Shown: positions 15,370 to 25,338, counted from the stretch's first letter. The stretch is DNA of 64,000 nucleotides from CAZEDM01 sp964511075 (GCA_964511075.1 CAZEDM010000010.1:1-64000), one strand, 5' to 3'. Notes: generated by a model not told the origin, from the letters alone. Numbers and translations are program-made.

Positions 15370-16767
15370 CTACAATATATGGAGTGGTCTTCCCGCCGTT
15401 TTCATAGCGCTTTCCCTGACTGCCTCAGCCAGGGTAGGATGGGCGTGGATGGTCTCGATTAAATCTTTTAGTATCATTCCTGCCCTTATTCCCAGGGTAA
15501 GCTCAGCTATCAAGTCCGTTGCTCTGTTCCCCATGATCACAGCTCCTAAGAGCTTATCTGTTTTATCCTCGGCAATTATCTTCACCATACCCTCGGTCTC
15601 ATCCTCTGCTAAGGCTTTTCCGTTAGCTATAAAAGAGAAGCGCCCAATCTTTATTTTAAAGCCCTTATCCAGAGCCTCCCTTTCAGTTAGCCCCACCCCG
15701 CCAATCTCCGGATAGGTGAAAATACATCTGGGCACAGCGGTATAATCCATTTTCAGTTTATCACCCAGGGCATTCTCCACTGCACACTCAGCCTCCATCG
15801 AAGCCACATGGGCTAATAGATAACCGCCAATGCAGTCCCCTGCAGAGAATATATGCTCCAGATTAGTCATCATATATTCGTCTACTTCTATTTTACCATT
15901 ATTCTGCTTCACCCCTATACTTTTGAGATTTAATCCATCCGTATAAGCTTTCCTGCCAATACAGGTCAATACCTTTTCAGACAGGATCTCGATCTCGCCT
16001 TTGGGGGAGAGGATCTTCACTTTTTTGGTCTTCTGGTCTTTGCGAAAAATTCCATTGACTCTGGATTCGGTATGGATCTTTATTCCATCTTTCTTCATTT
16101 TTCTTCTAAGGGTGGAAACTATCTCCTCATCTTCGCCGGGAAGTATCTGGGGCAACATCTCCACAATGGTCACCTGTGAGCCAAATGAATTATAGATAGA
16201 TGCAAATTCACAGCCTATATATCCCCCACCCACGATCAAAAGGCTTGAGGGGGCCTCCTCAAAAGACAAGGCTTTTGTGCTATCCGCCACCCCGTCCAAA
16301 TCTGTTTCGGCAACTGGTAGTGCAACTGGCACCGAGCCAGTAGAGATCAGGATTCTATCGAACTGCAGTTTCTCAATCCCTCCATCTTTCTTGTTTATCA
16401 GAAGCGTCTTCTCGTCCAAAAAGGAGGCAGACCCGGTGATCAAATTTACCTTTCTCTCCTTTAAGAGATATTTTACGCCATTAACCAGCCTTCTTACCAC
16501 CTGCTCTTTTCTTTGCATCACCTGTTCCCAGTTCAGGGAAGGAAAGCCTGCTTCTATACCCCAGCTGGATGATTTCTTCATCAGATTGTAAAGGTGAGCG
16601 GTGGAGGTCAGAGTTTTCGTGGGGATACACCCGACATTCAAACAGGTGCCACCCACCTCTTTTTTCTCAATCAGAGTGACTTCCGCACCCAGTTGCGCTC
16701 CCCTGATAGCCCCGACATATCCTGCAGGACCTGCCCCGATTATGGCTAATCTTTCCCGACCGGACAT
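15370..16767 (-). CDS. lpdA: dihydrolipoyl dehydrogenase
   Basis: 465 residues from the ATG at 16765-16767, which has AAGGAGAG 4-5 bases upstream; a TTG 10 codons earlier is less likely. Flavoprotein disulfide reductase (E3 of 2-oxoacid dehydrogenase and glycine cleavage complexes). FAD-binding GAGPAGYVGA near the N-terminus, redox pair C42/C47 in GGTCLNVGCIPTK, NAD-binding GGGYIGCEFA in the middle, and the C-terminal HAHPTLAEAV with the catalytic His-Glu. No other complex subunit is encoded nearby, so its partner complex is unknown. A half hairpin element lies just upstream. Confidence 0.95.
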   Translation of the reverse strand: MSGRERLAIIGAGPAGYVGAIRGAQLGAEVTLIEKKEVGGTCLNVGCIPTKTLTSTAHLYNLMKKSSSWGIEAGFPSLNWEQVMQRKEQVVRRLVNGVKYLLKERKVNLITGSASFLDEKTLLINKKDGGIEKLQFDRILISTGSVPVALPVAETDLDGVADSTKALSFEEAPSSLLIVGGGYIGCEFASIYNSFGSQVTIVEMLPQILPGEDEEIVSTLRRKMKKDGIKIHTESRVNGIFRKDQKTKKVKILSPKGEIEILSEKVLTCIGRKAYTDGLNLKSIGVKQNNGKIEVDEYMMTNLEHIFSAGDCIGGYLLAHVASMEAECAVENALGDKLKMDYTAVPRCIFTYPEIGGVGLTEREALDKGFKIKIGRFSFIANGKALAEDETEGMVKIIAEDKTDKLLGAVIMGNRATDLIAELTLGIRAGMILKDLIETIHAHPTLAEAVRESAMKTAGRPLHIL

Positions 16768-16804
16768 CTGACTCTCCTTCGATTGCGATGAATTCAAATC
16801 AGCA

Positions 16805-16829
16805 GGGCGGAGATGAACTCCGCCCCTAC
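16805..16829. repeat. half twin-hairpin element ending CTAC
   Basis: GGGCGGAG-ATGAA-CTCCGCCC followed by CTAC, in the leader between lpdA and the aldehyde dehydrogenase gene. It looks like the right half of the GTAG...CTAC elements seen elsewhere in the window. Confidence 0.55.
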
Positions 16830-16953
16830 TCGGTAAAGAAAATAGCCCCCCACTCCATCTAAGTCAAGTTGAAAAGTTTATTTCTTGACCCTCATAATTC
16901 TGATGCTTATATTGAGAAAAAATCTTGGTCGTTTTAAATCCCAGAGGTAATCA

Positions 16954-18384
16954 ATGACAAAAGAATACAAGATGCTGATCGGGGGGAAATGGGTTTCCGG
17001 GAGCAGATTTTTCGAGGTAAAGAACAAATATAACCAGGAGCCAATGGGGAAAGTCGCGGAGACAGGCACAGAGGAATTTGAGAGGGCAGTTTTGTCCGCA
17101 ATCGAGGGTTTCAAGATTGTCTCCTCTCTTCCTGCTTACCAGAGAGCAAGGATTCTGCAAAATACCTCAGAGCTGATTGAAAAAAACAAAGAGGAGTTTA
17201 CCCGGATAATCTCTTCGGAAGCAGGTAAAGCCTGGAGACACTCCCGGGCTGAGGTGGAAAGATCTGTTCAGACCTTTAAGTTCGCCTCAGAGGAGGCAAA
17301 GGATATCTTCGGACATACGGTCCCCTTAGATGCCTCAGTGGGAGGTGAGAAAAGGGTGGGATTTTACATGAGGTTTCCGGTTGGGGTAGTAGGCGCTATC
17401 TCCCCATTCAATTTCCCCTTGAACCTGGTGGCACATAAGGTTGCCCCCGCCATTGCGGCTGGCTGCTCAGTTATCTTGAAACCGGCATCATTGACTCCTT
17501 TAACCTCCATAAAGTTAGGAGAAATAATTCTGGAGGCTGGTCTGCCTCCGGGTGCGCTGAATATAATCTTCGGATCCGGAGGAACAGTCGGGGACTGGCT
17601 GGTTACAGACGAGAGGCTGGCTATGATAACTTTCACCGGAAGCCCTCCGGTGGGCAGAAGGATAAAGGAGAAATCCGGTCTGAAAAAGGTTACCTTAGAG
17701 TTAGGCTCGAATTCTGCAGTTATCGTGGATGAGGATGCGGATCTGGACTTTGCAGTGGAAAGGTCGGTTATGGGAAGCTTTGCCTATGCCGGACAGGTCT
17801 GTATCTCTGTTCAGAGGATATACCTGTATAAGAATATCTATGAGAAATTCAAGAAAGGTTTTCTGGAAAAGACCTCCAAGTTAAAGTTGGGCGATCCTCT
17901 GGATAAAACAACGGATGTGGGACCTATGATCACAGAGGAGGATGCCAAAAGAACCGAATCCTGGGTGAATGAGGCTGTAAAAGAAGGAGCGAAAATCTTA
18001 ACCGGAGGGAAAAGGGAAGGCTCTTTCTATTATCCGACAGTCCTGGAAAATGTCAAGCCGGAGATGAAAGTTATGGCTTTAGAGATTTTTGCACCGGTCG
18101 TCTGCTTTGTTCCCTTTGAGGATTTCTCCGAGGCGGTCCAGATGACGGATGATTCAATCTACGGGCTTCAGGCAGGAGTATTCACCTATGATATTGAGAA
18201 AGCCTTTGAGGCAGTTAAGGGGATTAAGGTTGGCGGTGTGATAATCAACGATGTTCCCACCTACCGGGCAGACAATATGCCCTATGGCGGAGTGAAGGAA
18301 AGCGGGATCGGAAGGGAAGGGTTGAAATATGCCATCGAGGAGATGACCGATATCAAGATGGTATGTTTTAACTTAAGGAAGTAG
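16954..18384 (+). CDS. NAD(P)-dependent aldehyde dehydrogenase
   Basis: 476-aa ALDH-superfamily enzyme. The N-terminal part has ISPFNFPLNLVAHKVAPAI and LKPAS (cofactor site), FTGS, general base E249 in LELGSNS, and nucleophile C283 in AGQVCISVQR. The last stretch has YGGVKESGIGREG. The sequence is closest by eye to lactaldehyde/succinate-semialdehyde or non-phosphorylating glyceraldehyde-3-phosphate dehydrogenases, and the substrate cannot be fixed from sequence. It lies upstream of a DinG-like helicase gene, with a purine-rich spacer of 106 bp and no clear operon signal. Confidence 0.92.
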   Translation: MTKEYKMLIGGKWVSGSRFFEVKNKYNQEPMGKVAETGTEEFERAVLSAIEGFKIVSSLPAYQRARILQNTSELIEKNKEEFTRIISSEAGKAWRHSRAEVERSVQTFKFASEEAKDIFGHTVPLDASVGGEKRVGFYMRFPVGVVGAISPFNFPLNLVAHKVAPAIAAGCSVILKPASLTPLTSIKLGEIILEAGLPPGALNIIFGSGGTVGDWLVTDERLAMITFTGSPPVGRRIKEKSGLKKVTLELGSNSAVIVDEDADLDFAVERSVMGSFAYAGQVCISVQRIYLYKNIYEKFKKGFLEKTSKLKLGDPLDKTTDVGPMITEEDAKRTESWVNEAVKEGAKILTGGKREGSFYYPTVLENVKPEMKVMALEIFAPVVCFVPFEDFSEAVQMTDDSIYGLQAGVFTYDIEKAFEAVKGIKVGGVIINDVPTYRADNMPYGGVKESGIGREGLKYAIEEMTDIKMVCFNLRK

Positions 18385-18490
18385 GTTTTAGGTGGAAGGT
18401 AGTAGATTATAGGAAGTAGGTAGTAGGTGATTGGTGGAATGAATTTCTGCTGACTCTGAATTTTCAGAGACCCCGATTAAATTTAAAGAG

Positions 18491-21262
18491 ATGAAAACAG
18501 GTTTTTTAAAAAAACTGATAGTTTTAGATAAGGTAAACTCAACCTCTGAAGAAGGGGAAATTCAGATCTCGGGGATCAGACTTACCGGTTTAGGGATGGC
18601 GGCAAAATTTGAGCTCTCGTTGGATTTAAAAAGAACAAAGCTCAGGGATATTCAAACCTTTGAGGAGTTCAAAGGGGAAGGGAATTTAGTCATTTTTGAC
18701 TTAAAAGCCTGGGGAAAAATCTTTCAAAAAATCACAATCCAGCCAGAAGAGGTTCTGGATCTTAAAAAAGTATCGAAGATACTTCTTCCCCGTCTGAAAG
18801 ATTTCAACTGGGAAACGGTTGCTCGTTATTACGATTTGGGTTCGACCTACTCCCCGGAAAAAGCAGAGCAGGTCTTCCAGCTTCTGCTGGTTTTGATAGA
18901 CAGAATTCAGAGATTAAGCCCGGCTGTTTACCAGGGTCTTATGAGGCTTTGTTCCGGCACAAAGGACAGCTGGGCACATTTTTTAAGAGAGGGTAGAAAA
19001 ACCGGTCTGAAAGACTTTGTTCCTCCAGAAGAGAGAAATGAGCTTTTACTTGATTTCCAGAACAGCCGGGGTGGAAAAGAGTTAGGCTCAAGAGAGGATT
19101 ACAGCTATACCTGGATTAAGGAGGATGAGGTTTTAAAGTATTACCAGGATAAGGGGTCGATCTCATCCGAGATGGAAAAATTCGAAGAAAGGGAAGAGCA
19201 GAAGAAGATGGCCCAGGAGGTAGCTTCTGCTTTCAACCAGAGCAATTTCCTTCTGGTGGAAGCTGGTGCGGGTGTGGGTAAATCCTTAGCCTACCTGATA
19301 CCTGCTCTTTTATGGGCAGGAGAGAATAAAGAGAAGTGCATCGTCTCGACCAACACCAAAAATCTGCAGGAACAGCTTTTTTTCAAAGACCTTCCTCTTC
19401 TGGAGAAAGCCCTGCCCTTCGGTTTCAAGGTCACCATGCTCAAAGGAAAGAAAAATTATTTGTGCCTTTACCGGCTTTTCAGCCTGGTGAACAAGGCAGA
19501 ATATGAGCTTCCCCTGGAAGACCAGATGAGCCTGGCAAACCTGATAGTCTGGGCAGAGGAGACTGAATCCGGGGACATAGCGGAGAACAGCGGGTTCGAT
19601 TTAGCAAAAAACGGCTCCCTGTGGAATAAGGTATGTTGCGAGGGTAGCTTTTGCTTAAACCAGGAATGTCCCTATTACCAGAGGTGTTTCTATTTCAGGA
19701 CAAAAAAAGAGGCTACCAAATCGCATCTTCTGGTGGTGAATCACTCGCTTCTCTTCTCGGAGGTTTTAGCTGAGGGGAGGACCCTGACAGCAGAGAATCT
19801 TATCCTGGATGAGGCTCATAACCTGGAGAATGTGGCAACTCAATTCTTGGGCAAGGAGCTTTCCTTCTGGAAGATAAAAGAGGTTCTGGACAGGTTATAT
19901 CAAAAGAGGCTAAATACGGAGTGGGGAGCCTTATCCGAGATAAAGTCAAGGCTTCAAAAAAGCTCCCTGAAAAAAGGGGAGATGGTCTGGCTGGAGGAGA
20001 AATCAAAGAATGCCATAGAGAAGGTTAAAGAGACCTATAAGACCGCAGAGGAGTTCTTCAGGGTAATTCCCTACAGTCTGAAAGAGCACTTCCCCAATGA
20101 CGGTCTGAAATTCAGATACAAAAAGGAGGAAAAGCCGGCTTCGATTTTAAAGGAAGAAGGGGAAAAGCTTATCACCTGCCTGAAGAAACTGAAAGATAAA
20201 TTAGAGGTAACAGTAGCAGGGCTGGAAGAGCTTAGAAGCTCGGATTTGGAGGGGAAATGGGAAAGCATCAAAGCACTTCAGTCGGAAAAAGCAGAGCTTG
20301 ATACCCTGATCGATTCAGCCTCTGTACTCTTTTCAGCAGAGGACCAGGAGTTCGTCTACTGGGTTGAGTTTTCTTCCCAGAAGGAGGATGTTTTATCCAG
20401 ATTCTGTATGGCTCCCCTGGAGGTGGGGGAGAGTTTGAACCAGCTTCTGTATGATAATCTGAGGACGGTAATCTTAACCTCTGCCACCCTCTCGGTGAAT
20501 GGCGATTTCTCTTACCTGAAAGAAAGGCTGGGTTTGAATCTAACAGAGGAAGAAAGGGTTAAGACCCTTTGTCTGGGCTCCACCTTCAGTTTCGAAAAGC
20601 AGGCAAGGGTTCTGATACCCTCATTTATCCCTTCACCCAAGGAGAACGGTTATGTAAAAGTAGCCAGGGAATTGATAGAGGACTGCGGCAAAAATTTCAG
20701 GAAAAATATCCTGGCTTTATTTACCTCCTACGAGATGCTGACCGAGATCTATTCGGGTCTGAAACCGGATTTCGAGGCTCAGGGGGTATCTCTTTTAGCC
20801 CAGGGAAAGGATGGCCAGGTAACTAACCTGTTCGAAAAATTCAAAAACGAAAAGGGTGCCATACTCTTCGGGACCTCGTCTTTCTGGGAAGGGGTGGATG
20901 CGCCGGGTACAGCCCTGGAGATTCTGATACTGGTAAAGCTCCCTTTTGCAGTGCCTACAGAGCCTTTGGCAAGCGCCAGGATGGAGAAACTGGAAAAAGA
21001 GGGGAAGAATCCGTTTTTGAGCTATTCTCTGCCTGAGGCGGTTATAAAGTTCAAACAGGGTTTTGGAAGGCTTATTAGAAAAAAAGACGATTACGGGCTG
21101 GTCATAATCTTGGACAGCCGGGTTCTGACCCAGAGGTACGGAAGAACCTTTCTGGATTCGCTTCCCGTAAGAAGCAAGACAGTCAGAAACAGAAAGGAGC
21201 TTTTGCAGGAGGTATCCTTTTGGTTCGAAAAGGAAAATAAATTACTCCAGCTTAAAAATTGA
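18491..21262 (+). CDS. dinG: DinG-type iron-sulfur DNA helicase with degenerate exonuclease-like N-terminus
   Basis: 923-aa superfamily 2 helicase of the XPD/DinG group, which unwinds DNA 5'-3' in repair. Walker A GAGVGKS (K264), DEAH box at D440, and an iron-sulfur cysteine set between them (C382/C383, C388, C393, C399). The C-terminal half carries the second RecA domain (SATL, GTSSFWEGVDAPG, QGFGRLIR). The first 170 residues resemble the fold of the DnaQ-like exonuclease domain of Gram-positive DinG (VIFDLKAWGK and KDFNWETVARYYDL), but the acidic and His catalytic residues are not evident, so that domain is probably inactive. It ends 10 bp before hutH. Confidence 0.88.
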   Translation: MKTGFLKKLIVLDKVNSTSEEGEIQISGIRLTGLGMAAKFELSLDLKRTKLRDIQTFEEFKGEGNLVIFDLKAWGKIFQKITIQPEEVLDLKKVSKILLPRLKDFNWETVARYYDLGSTYSPEKAEQVFQLLLVLIDRIQRLSPAVYQGLMRLCSGTKDSWAHFLREGRKTGLKDFVPPEERNELLLDFQNSRGGKELGSREDYSYTWIKEDEVLKYYQDKGSISSEMEKFEEREEQKKMAQEVASAFNQSNFLLVEAGAGVGKSLAYLIPALLWAGENKEKCIVSTNTKNLQEQLFFKDLPLLEKALPFGFKVTMLKGKKNYLCLYRLFSLVNKAEYELPLEDQMSLANLIVWAEETESGDIAENSGFDLAKNGSLWNKVCCEGSFCLNQECPYYQRCFYFRTKKEATKSHLLVVNHSLLFSEVLAEGRTLTAENLILDEAHNLENVATQFLGKELSFWKIKEVLDRLYQKRLNTEWGALSEIKSRLQKSSLKKGEMVWLEEKSKNAIEKVKETYKTAEEFFRVIPYSLKEHFPNDGLKFRYKKEEKPASILKEEGEKLITCLKKLKDKLEVTVAGLEELRSSDLEGKWESIKALQSEKAELDTLIDSASVLFSAEDQEFVYWVEFSSQKEDVLSRFCMAPLEVGESLNQLLYDNLRTVILTSATLSVNGDFSYLKERLGLNLTEEERVKTLCLGSTFSFEKQARVLIPSFIPSPKENGYVKVARELIEDCGKNFRKNILALFTSYEMLTEIYSGLKPDFEAQGVSLLAQGKDGQVTNLFEKFKNEKGAILFGTSSFWEGVDAPGTALEILILVKLPFAVPTEPLASARMEKLEKEGKNPFLSYSLPEAVIKFKQGFGRLIRKKDDYGLVIILDSRVLTQRYGRTFLDSLPVRSKTVRNRKELLQEVSFWFEKENKLLQLKN

Positions 21263-21272
21263 GGAGTGAGAT

Positions 21273-22766
21273 ATGAAGTATATAACAATCGACGGGGAGA
21301 GTTTAACCTTAGAACAGGTCGAGGAAATAGCTTACAAGAAGGCCTTGGTCAGACTTTCCCGAAAAGCAATTCCCGGAATCAAGCGCTGCAGAAAATATGT
21401 GGAGGAGATAGTAAAAAAGGGTGAGACGGTTTACGGAATCAATACCGGATTTGGCAAGCTCTGCAGGGTCAAGATAAGCCCCTCTGAGATAGAGAAGCTG
21501 CAGAGAAATTTAGTCCTAAGCCATGCCATAGGGGTAGGACCTATCTTCTGTGAAGAGGAGGTCAGGGCAGCCATGCTTCTGCAGGCAAACGTCCTGGCTA
21601 AGGGGAATTCAGGGGTAAGACCGGAAGTGATAGGAAGCCTGGTCAGGCTGCTCAACTCCGGGGTAACGCCTATGGTTCCGGAAAAAGGCTCGGTTGGTGC
21701 TTCCGGCGATTTAGCCCCTTTATCTTTTATCGCTTTAGTCTTAATCGGAGAGGGCTGGGCTTTTCACAATAAAAGGCTTTTTTCGGGTAAACAGGCATTG
21801 AAAAAAGCAAAGCTCAAACCTTTGAAGCTTTCTGCCAAAGAGGGGGTTGCACTGGTAAACGGAACCGAGATGATGACCGGCGTGGGTGTTCTGACTTTGC
21901 TTAAAGCCGAAAGGCTGTCCGAGCTGGCGGATATGGCAGGGGCTTTAAGCTGCGAGGCAGCTTTAGCCACGCCGGTGGCTTTTGACGAGGAACTGCAGAA
22001 AGTAAGAAAACACAAGGGGCAGGCTCTTACAGCTAAGAATTTAATTCAACTGATGAAAAACAGCCAGATAAGGGAGTTCCACAAAGCCTGCCCCAAGGTC
22101 CAGGACCCTTATTCTTTCCGCTGTATGCCCCAGGTTCACGGAGCGGTAAAAGATGCCCTGGGATACGTCCGCTCAGTCTTAGAAATCGAGATAAATTCAG
22201 CCACGGATAACCCCCTGATCTTTCCCGAAAAGAACAAAGTTATCTCGGGCGGGAATTTTCACGGCGAGCCGGTAGCATTGGCTTTAGACTTCTTGGGAAT
22301 AGCCTTATCCGAGCTTGCCAGCATCTCCGAGAGAAGGATTGCGGTGATGATGGACCCGAATATCACGGATTTGCCGGCATTTTTAGTAAGCCAGCCGGGA
22401 ATAAACTCAGGCCTGATGATGGCACAGACCACAGCAGCCGCCTTAGTCTCGGAGAACAAAGTCTTAGCTCATCCGGCCTCAGTCGATTCGATCCCGACTT
22501 CTCTGAACCAGGAAGACCACGTGAGTATGGGGACAATTGCCTCCAGAAAAGCAAGGGAGATAGCCAATAATACAGAAGAGGTTCTGGCAATCGAATTTCT
22601 ATGCGCCTACCAGGGGGTATGCTTTAGAGCGCCTCTAAAGCCGGGGATTGGGACGAATAAGATATTTACAAGGATAAAACAAAGAGTTAAAGAGATTAAA
22701 GAGGACAGGATTCTGGTTGGGGATTTGGTGAAGATAAAGGAGTTGATGAGGGAGAGATTTAGCTAA
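21273..22766 (+). CDS. hutH: histidine ammonia-lyase
   Basis: 497-aa aromatic amino-acid lyase converting histidine to urocanate. The MIO cofactor triad is A143-S144-G145 in GASGDLAPLS, the same position as in the Pseudomonas enzyme. The substrate-side motif is LSHAIGVGP; Ser-His here favours histidine over Tyr or Phe. Other family motifs are NGTEMM, QDPYSFRCMPQVHG and NPLIF. AGGAG precedes the ATG. It is probably transcribed with the helicase gene 10 bp upstream. No hutU, hutI or hutG is nearby, so histidine degradation must be completed elsewhere or this enzyme acts alone. Confidence 0.95.
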   Translation: MKYITIDGESLTLEQVEEIAYKKALVRLSRKAIPGIKRCRKYVEEIVKKGETVYGINTGFGKLCRVKISPSEIEKLQRNLVLSHAIGVGPIFCEEEVRAAMLLQANVLAKGNSGVRPEVIGSLVRLLNSGVTPMVPEKGSVGASGDLAPLSFIALVLIGEGWAFHNKRLFSGKQALKKAKLKPLKLSAKEGVALVNGTEMMTGVGVLTLLKAERLSELADMAGALSCEAALATPVAFDEELQKVRKHKGQALTAKNLIQLMKNSQIREFHKACPKVQDPYSFRCMPQVHGAVKDALGYVRSVLEIEINSATDNPLIFPEKNKVISGGNFHGEPVALALDFLGIALSELASISERRIAVMMDPNITDLPAFLVSQPGINSGLMMAQTTAAALVSENKVLAHPASVDSIPTSLNQEDHVSMGTIASRKAREIANNTEEVLAIEFLCAYQGVCFRAPLKPGIGTNKIFTRIKQRVKEIKEDRILVGDLVKIKELMRERFS

Positions 22767-22784
22767 ATCATTATTGCTACAGAC

Positions 22785-24834
22785 TCATTCCAATATCTGT
22801 TGTAGCTCTTCAAAAGATAGCGGTTGTGCATTTTCTATCATACTATCTACTTCATTCTTGGTCTCATTGACACGCTCGACATATTGTCTTTTAAGAGTGT
22901 CTGCTTGTTGCATGCCCCTCCCCCAATTTTCAGAAATGTCGCGTTGAGACGTTTCGTCAACTAATGGAATATAAATCTCTTTAACAAAATCCTTTGTTAT
23001 CCCCCCTTGTGCTCCACCCGTAGTGACGGTCTCTAACTGTAATTGTCCCAGAGCGCTATTCAGAAACGCATGTACATACAATGGATTAACCCTGCGCTTC
23101 ATTCTAAGCCTGAATATATGCTCGCTAAATATTGCCTTTGGAATCGGCGGACTTTGAGATCTGTCTAAGAATGGAAAACTATCATCTATTATTGATGTTT
23201 TTCCCGTGGTCGCACCATCTTTGGCAATTAATATGTCTAGGTACTCCAAACCTCCCTTTCTCCTTTTAAATTCGCTGTAGAAAATATCAGGAACAAAATT
23301 TAAGTCAGCAGAAAAATCGAGAGTTCCATCTCTTGTAATATTCGTAATAGTTACACTTGGAATTTCTCCAGTGCTCCTTGTAACACCACCTACTGGTGAT
23401 TTACCTGCATTCATTTTTTTCAGAAGCTTATAAAGCGGAACAAGTTGATGATCTAAATTTCTGAGACGTTCGAAATGTTGTGATATAATGAACTTGTTAT
23501 AATAGTATGTGGGGTCTAATCTATAATCTAATTCAGATATAGGAATCCAAAAAACACCTTTATTCCTATCCTCGCTATGATTTCTATAATGAGAAAGTAT
23601 GACAGGCAATTCGTCACTATCAGGTCTTAAAGTAGAATCGTAACCGATGTGATTGGCAATTGCAAAGAATATATTGTAATTTGGAATATCTTCTATCCGT
23701 TCAAGGGGTCGGTGATACTTCCTGACAAATAAAAGACAGGTTTTCATGCCTGAACCTGCTTTTCGGAAAGCAAAGTCTGGAAGGCTAACTACTCCTAGAA
23801 TCTTGAAGTTGAGTCTAAGCCATGTGAGCAGTTCTTTGTTACTAGGATTATTCAGAACCCCAATCTGTAGAACAACACCCGCCCTTGGATTCCGAGCATC
23901 GTCATCAACTAAGAATTTCTTATATTGTTCTAGGAATAGTATGTCAGAAATCTGAGATTTTCTACTTCCTCCAAAAGTGAAATTATTAAAATTGTTCTGA
24001 CCAAGATTGTCATGGTCACCTCTTTTAATTTTAACTCCAAAAGGAGGGTTAGTCATTATTAAGGAGAACCTTCCGAAACGTATATTCGGATTTCTAAAGT
24101 TAGAATTGAAACCCGTATTACTTTCAATATTGGTATGCCCATCGTCATTTACAATCATATCCATCATTGCCACACGCGCAATCTTTGCATTTATTTCAAT
24201 TCCATAAACTTTTTGTCTTGTAAAATCATAAATTTTTCTATCAATCAATCTCGAGTTGCCATCATAATTCCTCCTGATCTTGTCTGCTACTTTCTTCATA
24301 CAATACAATAAAAAACCTCCACTTCCACAAGCAGGGTCTAGAACTATGTCGTTTTCGTCTGGGTCAAGCATATCAACCATAAACTCAACTATTTGTCTGC
24401 GAGTAAAGTATTGTCCGAGTTCACCTCTGAAAACGACACCTAAGAATTTTTCAAATGCTTGACCTTTTGCATCCAAATCTGTTTCAGTGAGTGAAATTTC
24501 CTGCAGTACTTCGACAACATCTTTTATTTTAGCATCTGAAACAGAGATAGGTTCGGTGAATACATACGGGTCTACCCTTCTTGCATCATTATAACGGTCG
24601 ATACATCTTTGGGCTATGATGACTTCGTTTTCATTTTGCCCGACTTGGAATTTATAAGGCTCCTCGTTTGGAGTAGTCCTCTCGTCCTGGATTTTTGCAA
24701 ATAGTATCTTACTCATCTCATCAAAAGCAGTAGCAGGATCTAATTTGCCCCCTGACCAAAGAATATTATGGCACTTTTGGAAAATGCTTGCTAATTCATT
24801 AAAAGGGACTCTTCTGAGGTCGTCACGCCCCCCC
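22785..24834 (-). CDS. Type IIG-like enzyme, methyltransferase-specificity part (downstream frame)
   Basis: Adenine-N6 methyltransferase joined to a target-recognition domain. The reading frame is open from 24834; the first ATG (24716) would give 643 aa, but the upstream codons encode conserved HsdM-like sequence (NELASIFQKCHNILWSGGKL, AFDEMSKILFAKIQDER), so the true protein starts earlier. SAM motif DPACGSGGF is near ORF residue 127 and catalytic NPPF near 223. Residues about 390-640 are HsdS-like, with a recognition domain and a helical spacer. Upstream, across a G7 run and in a different frame, is the nuclease domain. One more G, or -1 slippage, would fuse both into one 850-aa chain. Convergent with hutH. 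Confidence 0.85.
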
Positions 24835-25336
24835 TCAAGAGTCTAAAGGTAGGCACCAAGCCATAGTTAATCGGTACGTCAGCAATCCTATTTGCTACTC
24901 TTTCATTGGCTGGATAGCCGGCTACATCGTAAATTTGTTTTTGTCTGAAATTGTCAATTATAAGATATTTTGACCTAAGACTGTTTGAATTCCCAAAACC
25001 CTGTTCTATCCCTTGATTAAATTCTGTATCTGAACAGTCTTCCCTCTTGTTTTCTATGACTATGTAATTTATTAAATTTTCATTATCTTCATATACAACA
25101 ATGTCTGCGAAATCACTTGGGGTTCTGCGAGGAACTTGGACTTCGAAGTCTATTCTGAATGGTGAATAGTGATAATCCTCAACTAATTCAATATAAACAG
25201 CTGCTCGCACTCGTTCCTCTGGATCAAGATCATATTCTTTGTTTTGAATTAGATATTTTACTTTTGTATCAGTGATTTCGATTAGTAATCGTCTTATTCC
25301 TAAATCAATTGTTTCTTGGAGTGTTCGTCTCGGCAT
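24791..25336 (-). CDS. Type IIG-like enzyme, HsdR_N-type nuclease part (upstream frame, truncated)
   Basis: 181 aa. HsdR N-terminal-type nuclease domain of the PD-(D/E)XK fold, with D78 (DIVVYEDN) and E95-N-K97 (YIVIENKRE). The frame ends shortly after the G7 run in an unrelated tail (VTTSEESLLMN). The -1 frame continues directly into the conserved methyltransferase N-terminus, so this is the first third of one enzyme rather than a separate gene. It starts 2 bp after the upstream predicted nuclease gene, so translation is probably coupled. As written, it would produce a nuclease domain detached from its methyltransferase and specificity parts. Confidence 0.85.
   Translation of the reverse strand: MPRRTLQETIDLGIRRLLIEITDTKVKYLIQNKEYDLDPEERVRAAVYIELVEDYHYSPFRIDFEVQVPRRTPSDFADIVVYEDNENLINYIVIENKREDCSDTEFNQGIEQGFGNSNSLRSKYLIIDNFRQKQIYDVAGYPANERVANRIADVPINYGLVPTFRLLRGGVTTSEESLLMN
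24828..24834 (-). repeat. homopolymeric G7 tract (C7 on the plus strand)
   Basis: On the minus strand A-GGGGGGG-C sits exactly where the nuclease and methyltransferase frames part. Eight G would give AGG GGG GGG CGT and one open frame; seven G ends the first frame 10 codons later; six G gives TGA at once. The tract can act as a slipped-strand switch or a -1 ribosomal slip site. An assembly error in the homopolymer is the trivial alternative. Confidence 0.7.
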
Positions 25337-25338
25337 TT

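Noticed and set aside
22785..25336. Two independent genes (orphan nuclease and orphan methyltransferase)
   Set aside because: The methyltransferase frame is open through conserved N-terminal sequence up to the G7 run where the nuclease frame leaves off, which fits one interrupted gene better.
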